Shown in pieces: positions 1 through 16,015 of a stretch of 42,500 nt of DNA. The position numbers and the translations under genes are program-made. The stretch's first letter is position 1. Each line of letters opens with the position of its first letter. The notes beneath the pieces were generated by a model. The model worked only from the letters and a program-made list of their open reading frames with translations, had not been told where the DNA came from and made no database searches. This DNA comes from Chrysomallon squamiferum (Eukaryota; Mollusca; Gastropoda; Neomphalida; Peltospiridae): the NCBI GenBank assembly GCA_012295275.1, contig CM022678.1, forward strand, positions 19,535,556 through 19,578,055, in the 5' to 3' direction.

Positions 1-300
1 ACTACCACTACTAGTATTATTACTGATGGTGTTGTTGCCGTTATTAGTACTTCTACTACCACTACTACTACTACCGCTACTACTACTACTACTATTATTA
101 TTATTATTATTACTATTATTGTTGTTGTTGTTGTTGTTGTTGTCGTTGTTGTTGTACTATTGCTAATTCTATTACTATTACTACACTGATACTGTTATTA
201 TTATAATTACTACAACGAACACTGAAACTACAATCAACTGCTGCAGCTACTACTACTACTACTACTATTACAATTACATCAATCACGTATTAACAACAAC
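1..300. repeat. Degenerate trinucleotide cluster (ACT/ATT/GTT)
   Basis: Runs of ACT, ATT and GTT repeat with frequent interruptions across the first 300 bases. The array is cut by the window edge. No gene signal is visible. Similar mixed ACT/ATT clusters recur at 2400-2830, 6220-6392, 31400-31745, 33905-34080 and 38630-38887. Confidence 0.9.
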
Positions 301-878
<578 letters not shown>

Positions 879-1014
879 ATGTCGGTGTATTTATATTGTA
901 TATATTTTTTCGCTCTTCTGTTTCCGTTTTTCAAACTAAAGCGATTATTAAATACTACATTTCTTTATTCATTTCGTTTTCTTTACTTATTTTATCTCTC
1001 TAACTTTTCATTTA

Positions 1015-1045
<31 letters not shown>

Positions 1046-2152
1046 ATAGTTGTCATTAATTTTAACTGAAATAGATCAAAGAAAGAGATTTTGTATTCTT
1101 TAAATAGTTATAACATCGCTAAAACGTAGCTGTTTCGGTAATTTAAGTTTTATGTTTATTTTTAGCCAAGGAACTTGATTCTTTCAGTTGTATTTCAGTA
1201 AAATTTACCTTAAAAAGTTCGGCGTTGAAAACAAATTCATTTCGATTGTTATTAAGTAATTTATCTTAAATTTCTCAAGAAATGTTTGGTTTTTTTAATT
1301 TCTGTTTTAATTTTCATTTATTACCTTTATTTATTTATTTATTTATTTATTTAATCTCTCCAAAAAAGATATAAACGAACGTTCATGAATATGAGTAAAA
1401 TATGTAACGCGTGCTTTTCTATACACACACACACACACATACACAACGCACATACATACATAGATAAATACAAACATACACACATACAGGCATACAGGCA
1501 TATACACACATACACACAAATATGTATATTAACGCATCAATAGTTTCGCTTCAATTCAAGAAAAAGAAAGAAATGAAAAGAGCCAAACAATAATAATGAT
1601 GAAGATGATAGTAATCATCCTAATATCTCCTTCATCTAAATGAAACTGATCATCATGAACAAGATGATTATATAAATCTTAGTTGTACAGGCAACGCATT
1701 TAGTAATGATGATAGTGACGATGACGACGATGATGACAATGACGACGTTGATGATGTTGATGATACGCATGACATGATGATTAATTTTGTAACTAATTTC
1801 TTCAATACTGTGACGTAATCAACGACTCAGTCAGTTCATTTCGTGACTACTCTCGCATTCACTTCTCAAAAAAAACGGGCGAGCGTAAGTCAAACAAACA
1901 AAAAAATCAATCTAAAGAGAGATTTACGACGTCTTCCAAAGTGATCGTAAGGAACCGGAGACGACGTAGTAATGTGATTTACCAGTCCTCCGTCGTTTAT
2001 CTTGCAGTGTTTATTTGGTTTCATTCGTCAGACTGATAAACTAGTTTATATATTTATGCTTTTGTTGCTTCTGTCTCTTTCTTTGCGCTCCGCTTACTTC
2101 TGCCCTGTCTGACAGGACAGATCTACGTCTTTCGTAAATAAATCGTAAGAAG

Positions 2153-2187
<35 letters not shown>

Positions 2188-2399
2188 GTATATCGACTGG
2201 CCCTTATCAGCACTTCTTGGAGATTAGTCGTAAATAGTCTGCAGACGTTATTTTGTAAAGAGAACATTCAGTGAAACTTTTAACATAATTAAGCTAAATA
2301 CGTGCACACAAGGATACCGATTACAAAGGAAGAAGTAAAAGATGAGATGTACTTTTTAAAAATCTTTCGAATATTAATAAAATAAATGTCTCCTTTAAC
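879..2399. other. AT-rich stretch with short simple repeats, no gene
   Basis: Contains a poly-T at about 1021-1046, a TTTA run near 1330-1352, CA/CATA runs near 1425-1515, a degenerate GATGAC block near 1685-1770 and an AC run at about 2161-2187. The segment 1800-2000 is more complex and contains TGACGTAA near 1812. Nothing looks like a coding exon. Confidence 0.6.
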
Positions 2400-2830
2400 T
2401 GCTATTTCTGCTGCTGTTGCTGATACTATTGTTACTATTGCTGCTTCTATTACTACTGTTAACTAAAACAGTTATTACTATTCTCAGGACTAACGGCACT
2501 GTAGTATTATTGCTACTGTTACTACTGTTATTATAACTGCTACTACTACAGCGATCACTACTACTACGAGTACTACTACAAGTACTACTACTACTACTAC
2601 TACTACAGTACACACTACCATTATTACTGCTATTACTACTACTATTAATATTACTGCTAGTCTAATATTACTGCTAGTCTAATATTACTTCTACTGTTGC
2701 TACTAATAATATTACTATTACTTTCATTACTAATACTACCATTAGTATTACTATTAGGACTACTACTACTATTTCAACTACTGCTACCAAAACCACGACC
2801 ACGACTACCACCACTACACCTACAGCTACC
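2400..2830. repeat. Interrupted (ACT)n/(ATT)n trinucleotide array
   Basis: About 430 bases of ACT, ATT and GCT triplets with many substitutions. The Ser-rich and Asn-rich minus-strand frame here is a product of the repeat. Confidence 0.92.
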
Positions 2831-3207
2831 TCATCTACACCTACAAATCTTGCACTACCCTGCCTAAGGTCTTCTTTGCCAAAGAATGTTCGTGTTTACT
2901 GGTTCTGCGTGCTGGCAACGTGTTTGGTCTTGGTAAAGAGATCGTAGTTTAGCTCATTCAATTAAGCGGTTACCTCCTGCTTTAGTCTGAGTACAGCCGC
3001 GTTTAAATCAACCGTGCCTACGTCATCACCGCGTCATGTCTGCGTAACCGAAACTTGTTAACTGACTGCGCCAGGGGCGACGTCTTTTCAACAACAGCAG
3101 CGGCCAGAGACTGGGAGCCAGTCGTGTTTCTGTGCTGACTGAAACCTGGAAACGACCGCAAAGGGTCTTCAGTGAAAGACATTTGTCTGTTCTGTATATG
3201 TAGAGTC
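2831..3207. other. Complex-sequence island, no gene recognised
   Basis: Higher-GC mixed sequence between two repeat blocks, including ACGTCA near 3021. The minus-strand open frame over 3018-3263 runs into the CATA repeat and matches no known family. Confidence 0.45.
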
Positions 3208-3262
3208 ATACATACATATACATACGTACGTACATACATACATACATACATACATACATACA
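3208..3262. repeat. (CATA)n microsatellite
   Basis: CATA tetranucleotides with a few ACGT variants at the left end. It abuts the left arm of the perfect inverted repeat at 3263-3332. Confidence 0.93.
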
Positions 3263-3332
3263 TTATTGTTCTTATTTTTCTTACTTACATACACACATAT
3301 ATGTATGTAAGTAAGAAAAATAAGAACAATAA
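3263..3332. repeat. Perfect 30-bp inverted repeat (hairpin)
   Basis: The left arm, 3263-3292, begins TTATTGTTCTTATTTTTC. It is the exact reverse complement of 3303-3332, which ends GAAAAATAAGAACAATAA. The spacer is 10 bases (3293-3302). A transcript could form a 30-bp stem. It is not a bacterial-type terminator; origin and role are unknown. Confidence 0.97.
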
Positions 3333-3402
3333 GAAAAACAGAAAATAATGTTTTAGACATTAAAAAATTACTGCTCTAATACTGCATTACCATTAATCCA
3401 TT

Positions 3403-3790
3403 TAATTAGTAAGGACCAGTACTTGACTCATAAAAGATGAGGACCAATATAATTAAAAGCTAGCACTAATTTTGATTAAAGGCTACTACTAATCTAACTA
3501 AAGACTAGTGCTAATCCAATGAAAAATAGGAATAATCTCATTAAAAACTGGTAGTAATCTAACTAAAGACTAGTACTAATCTCACTAAGAATTTGTACTA
3601 ACCACATTAAGGATTTATCTCACTATTCGCTGATCTCACTACGAACGGCTCTTCGAAAGTATTGATCTCACTATGGATATCTCACCATTAATTCACCTAG
3701 CATTAACTGGTCTGAGGGCAAATAGATCTCACTATCAACTAATCTCACTATGGAGTGGTCTCACAATCGGTTAATCTCACTGAAAATTCA
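3403..3790. repeat. Degenerate short tandem repeat, about 22-23 bp unit
   Basis: Seven or eight diverged copies of a unit with core TAAAGACTAGTACTAATC run from about 3403 to 3620. A looser series of GATCTCACTAT-like motifs follows to about 3785. The copies differ by several bases each, so the array is old. Confidence 0.7.
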
Positions 3791-6219
<2,429 letters not shown>

Positions 6220-6392
6220 AACTACTACTATTAGTATTAATTCTACTACTACAACTGCTGCTGTTGGTATTACTACTACTACTACTACTACTACTACTAC
6301 CACTGCTATTGCTACTACCACTGCTGCTAGTGGTACTACTACTAACTGCTACTGCTACTACAACTACTACATTATTATTATTATTATTATTA
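6220..6392. repeat. (ACT)n/(ATT)n trinucleotide array
   Basis: Mostly CTA/ACT triplets with GCT substitutions, ending in a pure ATT run at about 6370-6392. The poly-Leu and poly-Val frames on the two strands are artefacts. Confidence 0.93.
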
Positions 6393-7431
<1,039 letters not shown>

Positions 7432-7670
7432 GATTATTATTATTATTATTTTTTTTTTTTTTTTTTTTTATTATTTACAAGTTATGGCAAGTAAAATATG
7501 CTCTGGTAAAATTGTTTGCCAAAATTTTTAAACGTTAATTTTATAGCATTACAGTAACATGTTTGCATATTGTTTTATTTTCTTCAAATTGGCAGATTAA
7601 TACTGAAGGTGCGCATCAAAGAACTGCTGTTGTTAATTATGAGATTGTTGTGTATAAAGAGGAGAAAGAT
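7432..7670. other. ATT run, poly-T and AT-rich sequence
   Basis: ATT repeats from about 7432 lead into a poly-T to about 7469, followed by AT-rich sequence with no gene signal. Confidence 0.6.
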
Positions 7671-7975
7671 AGACGATAGCCTGATAGACAGACAGACAAA
7701 CAGACAGATAGATGGATGAGTTGATGGATAAATGTATGGATGGATGGATAGATGGATTTAATGCATGAATAGATGGATAGAAAGATAGAAAGATAGATTA
7801 GATAGACAGATAGATACCGATATAGATGACAGATACATACACACATACATACAATAGACAAAGACAGAATGGACTATGGATGGATGGATGGAATGGATGG
7901 GAAGATGGACAGACATACAGACAGAAAACACAGACAGGGAAGAAACAGACAGACAAACAATCACGGGCAGAAAGA
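7671..7975. repeat. Degenerate GATA/GACA/GGAT tetranucleotide block
   Basis: Interspersed AGAC, AGAT and GGAT tetranucleotides with ATAC variants. It resembles the larger, purer block at 25025-25633. Confidence 0.88.
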
Positions 7976-8605
7976 AAGATTAACAGATATACTGATTGTT
8001 AGAAAAATACATATAAAAAATAAAAAGTAGAAAAGTAAAATATAATTAAGCCAATAGAAGAAGTTCTGTTTTTCAGCATCCATCATACGAATCAACAGTC
8101 TAGACTCGTATACAAACAATTTTAGGAAATAGTAGTACATCGCTTCAACCAGTGATTTTCAGTCTAAGTAATAAAATTTAATGTTTACGCGTGTCTCTGT
8201 CTTGTATTCATTTCTCGCTTCAAACCCCTAGAGCGCCTGCCATTACGTTTCGTATTCGTCTCCATGTTTGTAATTTCCTCCAAAGCACCTGGGCGCACCG
8301 ATATTGTCTCGTTGCAGTTAACAGCATTATTTTCAAATAGTTTTATGTTTCCCTGTACAAATCTCATTGATTTCGGGTCTTTGCAAACCTCGGCATCAAT
8401 CGTGTGAACTCGATAGTGGTTTTCCATTTAAGCTCCCAGCATCTCTTAATGACGAAAATATTCTGTACGAGGCTGGTGCGTACATTCACACTTGTAATAC
8501 TGATGACTGCCGTTCGAATTATCGGTTACCTCTTTATGACGCTATAAAAGTAAAAGTGTATTATGTCCAATATTTAGTTTTAACAGGGATGTTTGTTATA
8601 TGGGG

Positions 8606-8608
<3 letters not shown>
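7976..8608. other. Complex sequence, no recognised gene
   Basis: Non-repetitive DNA. A minus-strand open frame at 8185-8427 (80 codons) has balanced composition but matches no family I know. It could be chance or an unidentified relic. Confidence 0.4.

Positions 8609-8696
<88 letters not shown>
8609..8696. repeat. (GA)n tract, 88 bp
   Basis: Uninterrupted GA dinucleotides, followed at about 8715-8800 by a degenerate GT/TATG-rich segment. Confidence 0.97.
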
Positions 8697-8701
<5 letters not shown>

Positions 8702-8839
8702 GGACAGAGTATTGTGTATGTGTCTATTTTTGTATGTGTGCTTATGTGTATGTATGTGTATTGTGTGTGTATGTGTGTGTATGTCTGGATGCATGCAGTT
8801 TGTGAGTGCCTGTGTAGGTGCAATTATAAAATAATGTGG

Positions 8840-9755
8840 AGCTGTCGTTAATAATATTTTATTCCTCTCTCATTCCCATCAGCGTGTCTAGATAAACTGC
8901 CAACTTGTCACTATAAACCACTGCACATCCCCTTTCTCAACAGTCTTATTCTTCCTCCATGTTTCAGTCGTAAACTCTCGCGCCTCACTTACCAACAACG
9001 AGCACCCATATCGAGTCCTTCGCTGTCACGTGACGCGTCTTTGTTTCAGCGCAGGTCACGGCGGTGTCAGGAGGTCCGCTGACCAATAGAACGGCAATAA
9101 ATGGGCCGCCATATTGATCTCGTTGGCAAATCTCGCATCGGAACGTTATTACCGCGGCAGCCGAAGAGGCTATATTGAATTTTGAGCAGAATCGCTTTCC
9201 ACATGCAGTTTATGAGTGTTACGCGCGGGCTGCGCCTAGATTGACTAGATTAGGCAGACGGTTTAAACCCAATCAGTATGCGCGCTAACGACCCCTGTGA
9301 AGGTCACGTTTGAGAAACTGATAACGGAAACAAGTCTCGTGTTCACAAAACAAGACACGCTGACACAGCAGGCATCCATCCAGCCATAAGCGAAACACTT
9401 CAACTAGCATGAAAATAACATCGGTCATACAAAAACATCTTCTGGGTATTAAAGTAGAAGGATTAATACTTCAACGCGTGCAGGTCTGTTTCACGCATAA
9501 AACTAGTGATCCCTGTTTATTCAGATGGTTTGCTAGGACGAGTCCTGTTCAAGTTCAGGCAGACTCGTGTAGATGATGCTTGTCTGGATTACTGAATACA
9601 GATGTTCAGTAAAGAAAGATAAACACAAAGGAACGTAGTTGTACATTAATATGTCCTAACCAAGGAGGAATCTGAATCAGCCATCTTCGTTGAGAAGCTT
9701 CAGTAATTGGCTGATTAAGTCAGTAACGTAAAGTAACGTAATGTAACGTAGATGC
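8840..9755. other. Largest complex island upstream of exon A
   Basis: About 900 bases almost free of simple repeats and richer in CpG than the surroundings. It contains the promoter-like cluster annotated at 9020-9115. No open frame here matches a known family and I see no convincing exon. A chance-like TAACGTA series occurs near 9724-9750. Confidence 0.45.
9020..9115. promoter_or_regulatory. Possible promoter or enhancer: E-box, CCAAT and YY1-like sites
   Basis: Within 90 bases lie the palindrome GTCACGTGAC (9025-9034, E-box/CLEAR type), GACCAATAG (CCAAT at 9083-9087, NF-Y type) and GCCGCCAT (9105-9112, YY1 type on the minus strand). This combination is common in metazoan housekeeping promoters. 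No TATA box or associated first exon was identified, so function is an inference from motifs only. Confidence 0.3.
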
Positions 9756-9857
9756 TTGCACCCTCGTCTTTTATTTCTATCTAATATTGACTCTTTCATT
9801 CTCTTTCTATCTTTATCTGTCTGTCTCTCACTTTCATTCATTTTTCTTTCTATGTGT

Positions 9858-9919
<62 letters not shown>

Positions 9920-10065
9920 TAGAGAGAGAGACAGAGAGAGAGCCCTTAGTGCATTGCTTTACTCAAACATCAGTCTCTCTCTCTCTATCTCTCTCTTTCT
10001 CTCTCTCTTTCTCTCCATCCCTCCGTCCCTCACTCCCTCTCGCTCTCTCTCTTTCCATCTATCTC
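9858..10065. repeat. GA, GACA and CT-rich compound block
   Basis: A GA tract begins at about 9858, continues as GACA tetranucleotides to about 9919 and GA-rich sequence to about 9941. After about 30 ordinary bases an imperfect CT-rich run fills 9973-10065. The opposed purine and pyrimidine blocks make a loose inverted arrangement. Confidence 0.85.
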
Positions 10066-10623
<558 letters not shown>

Positions 10624-10764
10624 GGATATGTATAGAGAAAAACAGATATACTTATAGAGAGATAAATATGGACAGTTATAGAGACAGACGGAAAGAGATT
10701 CGGAGATTATAGAACTAATAAGAGATAAAACAAAATAAAAAATAAAAAAAACACAATATATATA

Positions 10765-10766
<2 letters not shown>

Positions 10767-10809
<43 letters not shown>

Positions 10810-10945
10810 GTATATATTATATGGGTAGGGATGTATGTACATGATTCTGAAGATCTCTCTCTGTATCTCTCTCTTTTTCTCTATCTCTCTCTCGTTCTCT
10901 CTGTCTGTTTCTTTCTCTTTCTGTTGCTCTCTCTCTCTCTCACTG
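10767..10945. repeat. (CA)n tract followed by imperfect CT-rich block
   Basis: CA dinucleotides occupy 10767-10806. After about 45 unique bases an interrupted CT block fills 10853-10942. The tracts belong to the purine/pyrimidine cluster that starts at 10517. Confidence 0.9.
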
Positions 10946-12298
10946 AATGTGTCTACTGACATGTACTGACGTCACATGTAGCTCATTATTCGTCACAAAC
11001 AAGTCAGATTGATGAATAACGTCATCAATCTGTTTATTTTGAATGAAAGACGGTTTGGCAGACTGGCTAAAATTAAGAGTTAAGAATCTAATTACATTCA
11101 TTTAATTTTCTCCTTGCATTATCCACTTTGGATACAGATTAGCTTCATTAAATTGCAAATCTTCGACGACGCTCGGAAATAGGACGACAACGAAAATACG
11201 ACACAGAGAACGTTCACCGACAAGAAAATGTTGTCAACAATTTATTTTTGTTTCGTTTGACGTTAATAATCGGAGAAAGGAAAACATTTAGATAATTTTA
11301 TATTAATAAAAAGACGCAGAGAGAGAGAGAGAGAGAAACGAGAGAGAGAGAGAGAAGAAGAAGCTGAATGAATGAATGAATAGACAAACAGAAAGGGTTG
11401 TAGTTAGACAGCTACATTTAGTAATTCGTATTTTAATCACTTAGTCTTATTTTACGTAAATATAGCGATGAAGTGATATAATTGATTCCCATATGTAAGG
11501 AAAGATTTTAGACTGCAAATATAAAATCATTATATCGCATGTTGTATGTAGACAAGGGAGGCCATTGACTCAAGTACCAGTTTGTTTTTATTATTATTCA
11601 TTTTCGAAATACTGTTAAAATAGTATGATATAGAGTACCACAAAAGTTTAATAACGGAGCTTTGTAACATGTATATAAATTCCGGTGCTACCAATTGATG
11701 TAAAATGACGTCACTGGATGACGCAATGACAATGTACTTTGTTACGTCAGAACTACCTGAAACGAGAGACAAAAATAAACGAATTTACGTCATAACGTAA
11801 CTTTTTCAATATAGCCGTTATAAACTGAACGGCAATACCAAAATTTAATTGCATTTTTTTTATTTGTTTTTTATTGTAACGACAAAAATCATTAAATATA
11901 TAAAATAAATTATAAGCCAAAGATTATAATAATTTTTTTTTTTTTTTTTTTTTTAAAGCATGCATTTTATCACATCTTTGATCTAAATACTAAAAGCGAA
12001 AAACGTAACTGCTTTATTACAAAAAAGATAAATTATTTAAAATGACGTCATATTACCGATTACATAAACTGCGTTATCAATAATAAATTGAGGTTAGAAT
12101 GAAAGGAATGAATTTTTTTTATATATATATATATATATCATAAGACATATAATTTTATGAAAGAATTTACTTTTTGAGAATGTTATTATTTATTATAAGT
12201 TTTCATTTATTTCTTTTTTTCGGCGGCGAGTAAATTAACCAGAATGACGACGACGACAATAACAACAACTACAGCAACAACAACAACAATAAAATTTA
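10946..12298. other. Intronic or intergenic stretch rich in ACGTCA words
   Basis: Contains three perfect TGACGTCA octamers (10967-10974, 11706-11713, 12043-12050) plus further ACGTCA half-sites near 11744 and 11787. It also has a perfect 11-bp inverted repeat at 11005-11032, a GA patch near 11320-11356 and a poly-T at about 11932-11954. No coding exon is recognised. Confidence 0.5.
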
Positions 12299-12340
12299 AA
12301 AATAATAATAATAATAATAATTTTGTATAATGATAATTTT

Positions 12341-12398
<58 letters not shown>
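12299..12398. repeat. (AAT)n and (ATT)n arrays
   Basis: AAT repeats at about 12299-12321 face ATT repeats at about 12342-12398, so the two runs are complementary and could fold on each other. The Ile-rich frame is an artefact. Confidence 0.95.
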
Positions 12399-12965
12399 GT
12401 TACTTCTTTCGCTAATATAATAAGAAGCAGACTCGTATTTTATATTTAACACGTGTTACGTACTTCTGTACCAAATCTAATAATTACGTCACAGAGATTT
12501 AATTTAGCCGACGAAATTAAATCCGGACACTACGGAAACAGGTGAAATGCTGATTAACTGATATCTCGCTACGATGTCTGCATTTCGTGTTCATTGCCAA
12601 ACATATCCAGTCTTGTCTGCAAAGAGATGGGGGGGAGCGAATATTTTAATAATTAAAATGTTAGGCACTAAGTTTCCGTAATATTCATAACACACACAGC
12701 CCCGCGGTAAACAAACTAATTAGTTTTTGGCCATCTTTTCTTTTTCATTTTTTCAATTTTACGAAAGTATTATTTTCTGCCTTTTCATTTTTTTTCTTTC
12801 TTCTTCTTATATATACATATATATATTCTTTTTTTATTATTATTTATTTATAAATTTTATATATTTTTTATAATTTACAACTAATTAATTAATTTTGTTT
12901 ATTGTTTTTATTTTTATTTATCTAACGACTGTCTATATCTATATATCTATCCACCTATTTATCTA

Positions 12966-12967
<2 letters not shown>
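12399..12967. other. Mixed to AT-rich sequence, no gene
   Basis: Includes the palindrome AACACGTGTT at 12448-12457 and increasingly T-rich sequence after 12720. No gene signal. Confidence 0.5.

Positions 12968-13048
<81 letters not shown>
12968..13048. repeat. (TC)n tract, 81 bp
   Basis: Uninterrupted TC, then CTTTCTCTTT variants to about 13062, followed by T-rich sequence to about 13175. Confidence 0.97.
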
Positions 13049-13055
<7 letters not shown>

Positions 13056-13175
13056 TCTCTTTCCATAAGTGTATATATATCTGTATTCATAAAATGTATT
13101 TATTTAATTATTTTTAATTTTTTTTTTTATATTCTTTATTTTTATTTTATTTATTTTATTTTTTTTTTTTTATTA

Positions 13176-13824
13176 ATTCATACTGATGACATTTTCGTTC
13201 TGACAAATAATCACAAATTAATATTTCTTCTGTTGCCACCCACCATCATTTTTCCTTCCCTGCCCGGTGAAATCGGAAACAGGAAATTTCCGATTTCGGC
13301 GACAAAAACGAAATTAAAGATATGATTTGTCCACACAAAACGGTAATCTCCGACCAGCACGTGACGTCTGCTAGAAGTTCTCGAGAGTTACCGAATACTG
13401 ACGGAAACCTAACAGACGATTTAATGATCGTCTGTGCTGGTTCGTTGGTTTGAAATTTCTTTCACAGTTTAATAATACGTGATTTCTCTGGCTGGAATTT
13501 TCCGAAATATACTTTGAAAGTGGAGAACATAAATTTTATTAACGCTTCCTCTCCGTGAATAAATGAATAAATGAACGAACGAATAAACGGGTCTGTCGGC
13601 TGAATGAAATGAAATGAATTAATAAATGCTTAACGGTAGCTGAATAAACCTGTGGTATTGAAAGTAGTTCCGGTAAATGTAATTAATCTGCAAATCATAA
13701 AATATTAACGATAATGAGAAAGAAGAAACTCGTCGTCTCCAGTAGATGGCGTTTATTGTTACCGACATGCACAGATGTGTATGTCTTACCACAGCTACGA
13801 AGACGTCATTCTTCCCTCTGTGGC

Positions 13825-13828
<4 letters not shown>
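13176..13828. other. Complex island with nested inverted repeats
   Basis: Non-repetitive DNA. ACCAGCAC at 13353-13360 pairs with GTGCTGGT at 13434-13441. Just inside, ACAGACGAT (13412-13420) pairs with ATCGTCTGT (13427-13435). No protein or RNA family is recognised. Confidence 0.45.
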
Positions 13829-13919
<91 letters not shown>

Positions 13920-13966
13920 ATATATATATATATATATATATAAGTAGATAGATAGATAGATAAATA
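13829..13966. repeat. Compound (TC)n, (TA)n, (GATA)n with palindromic centre
   Basis: A TC tract (13829-13915) passes into CTACTTA, a TA run and TAAGTAG (palindrome 13914-13947), then GATA repeats. Tetranucleotide variants (GTATAT, GACA, GATA) continue to about 14058. Confidence 0.95.
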
Positions 13967-14058
13967 TGTATATGTATATGTATATGTATTCATGGATAAT
14001 AGATTGATGAATAGACAGATAGACAGACAGATAAACAAACATACAGACAGACAGATAG

Positions 14059-14104
14059 AGGTAAATATATATGTATTTATAGATATACATATATCTATTT
14101 ACCT
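14059..14104. repeat. Imperfect 46-bp palindrome
   Basis: The segment starts AGGTAAAT and ends ATTTACCT, with TATATG/CATATA elements inside in mirrored order. The arms match over most of their length. Function is unknown. Confidence 0.7.
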
Positions 14105-15212
14105 ACTTTTCTTAACACTTCCCATAAAATGGATTACAAACGATCGTTTTAATATGATGACAGCCCTTTTTCAATAGTAATAAAATAAAACAAACTCAAA
14201 CTCAAATAAATTAAAAAATTAATTAAATGAAAGACCGCAGACATATCAGGCGTAACCTCATGAATAAAAGATAAATCACAACACATCGACCTCAGAGAAT
14301 CGATCCACATACCCGGCGCCTCTCATCCTATATAATTCATTCATCTCCTATCGACTGAACGTTTCAGTAATCTGCACTTACACGCTTGTTAATTCTACGA
14401 AATTAGCCAAAATGGCGTCAATGAATTTCGTGAAAAAAACCTCCCGATAATTTGTCGTCTGCTAGACGTATAATTATGAAAAAAAAAAAAAAAAAAAAAA
14501 AAAATGTCACTGAATTAATAACTACTCTGCCCTGTTCGTTAAATAATAAGACACATCGTGTGATATCATCCGTTTTATCAGTAATTATATTTTAAGTTTT
14601 TACTTATATGTGGCGCATGCGCAGTGTGGGCATTATATAGCATAGCTTTCCTTAACGATCGTTTTCTGCGATCGGTATTTTCATTCAGACGGATAAACGA
14701 ATATAGACTGACGGATGTGTTTGTGTGTGTGTGTGTGTGTGCGTGTGTGCGTGTGTGTGTTTCTGCGTCAATGGTGCATGTATTATGTTAATAAATAAAC
14801 CATGGAACTTGTTACTTTTCTTATTTTATTTGCAGAAAAACCCCCAAAGTTATTAAATGACATATTTTTTGTTGAAATTCGCAATAATAATGAAAAAAAA
14901 TAAATAAATAAAATAAAATAAAATAAAATAAAATAAAAAATAAAAAAATGAAATGTAGTTTAAATAACATTGCTGAAATAGCCAACATCAAAAATGTTTA
15001 AAATTATAAATCTAATTTCTACGCAACGTCGTCATTTAACTGGAACAATAACGACTACGTCAATGAAGCGGCAGCAAAGTTAACAGCGGCATCAAAAAAG
15101 TTTGTTTACAAAGCAATGAGCAGCGCGTGTTGTCTTCTTTTAAAAGACGTGTTCAATTTTTTGGTAATGATGTATTCAGAAAAGACGAGATACAAAACCG
15201 CGAAATAAACAG

Positions 15213-15219
<7 letters not shown>
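14105..15219. other. Mixed sequence, one promoter-like spot, no gene recognised
   Basis: Holds a poly-A at about 14479-14503, a GT run near 14720-14762 and AAATA repeats near 14900-14945. 14280-14460 and 14520-14700 are complex. See the separate entry for the NRF1-like site. Confidence 0.5.
14613..14640 (+). promoter_or_regulatory. NRF1-type palindrome next to a TATA-like element
   Basis: GCGCATGCGC at 14613-14622 is a full NRF1 core palindrome, and TATATAG follows at 14634-14640. The pairing would suit a promoter, but no transcript or first exon can be recognised downstream. The call rests on motifs alone. Confidence 0.25.
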
Positions 15220-15251
<32 letters not shown>

Positions 15252-15340
15252 AAACAAAAATAGAAAAAGATTTCTTAATTACGTTCATTTCCTTCAGGCA
15301 TGATGATATCGTTAACAGATAAAAAAAAAAAAAAAAAAAA
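15219..15340. repeat. Two poly-A tracts
   Basis: A-runs lie at about 15220-15249 and 15321-15340 with about 70 unique bases between. No retrotransposon body is recognisable upstream of either. Confidence 0.9.
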
Positions 15341-16015
15341 GTGTCATGTTTTTCTCTTTTTTTTTTTTGTTCCAGAGTCGTTTCCGACCATAAACTTCTG
15401 ATCGATCTCTCGTAACTTATTTATTTTATTAAACTAGTTGCTTTTCTATTGACTTTTAACTGCTGTTGCTTTTGATCTCGGCAGCTGAATGAAAAGAGGC
15501 ATTTGCCGCGCAATTAACCCGATTTCCATTGGTTAACCAAAACGAGGCGGTTCTGCACTGCGATCAAAATGGCGGCTGTTTCTTTGGTAAATGAGATGTG
15601 ACAGAGTAAACTCGATTTGTTTTTTTTTATTTTCATTTTTTTTTTTTTAATTTTGTTTTCTTTTTTGTTTTGTTTTTTCTTTTCTTTTCTTCATTATCTG
15701 GCTTCAAATGAATCTAGTTAGGTGGAAAATTGCTTTCGTTTGGAGATTTCGTTTGAAGTGCGCTAGGTCGTCAGATCAAATCCCTGTGTTGCCTTATTAC
15801 TTTATCTTCTAAAACATTTCTTAGTGACAGAGAATGAGCGACTTAATTCTGAAAAAAAAGATTTAACATTAAAGTCCAAACGGTAAACACAGTTAATATC
15901 ATTAAATTGCATAAATTGAAACAGTGAACGAAATATGGGGCAATAAGGAAGTAGTGATAAAAAAAAATAAAAGTTCATTAAAAATACAAAAGAAGACAAC
16001 AACATTAATAAGAGT
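15341..16015. other. Complex island, possible promoter elements, no gene
   Basis: At 15528-15532 an ATTGG (inverted CCAAT) lies about 40 bases from AAATGGCGGC (15567-15576, YY1-type). The rest is T-rich (15615-15690) or ordinary. No exon was identified. Confidence 0.4.

Noticed and set aside
8185-8427. 80-codon minus-strand frame of ordinary composition
   Set aside because: No recognised family, splice signals or conserved motif. Not enough to call a gene.
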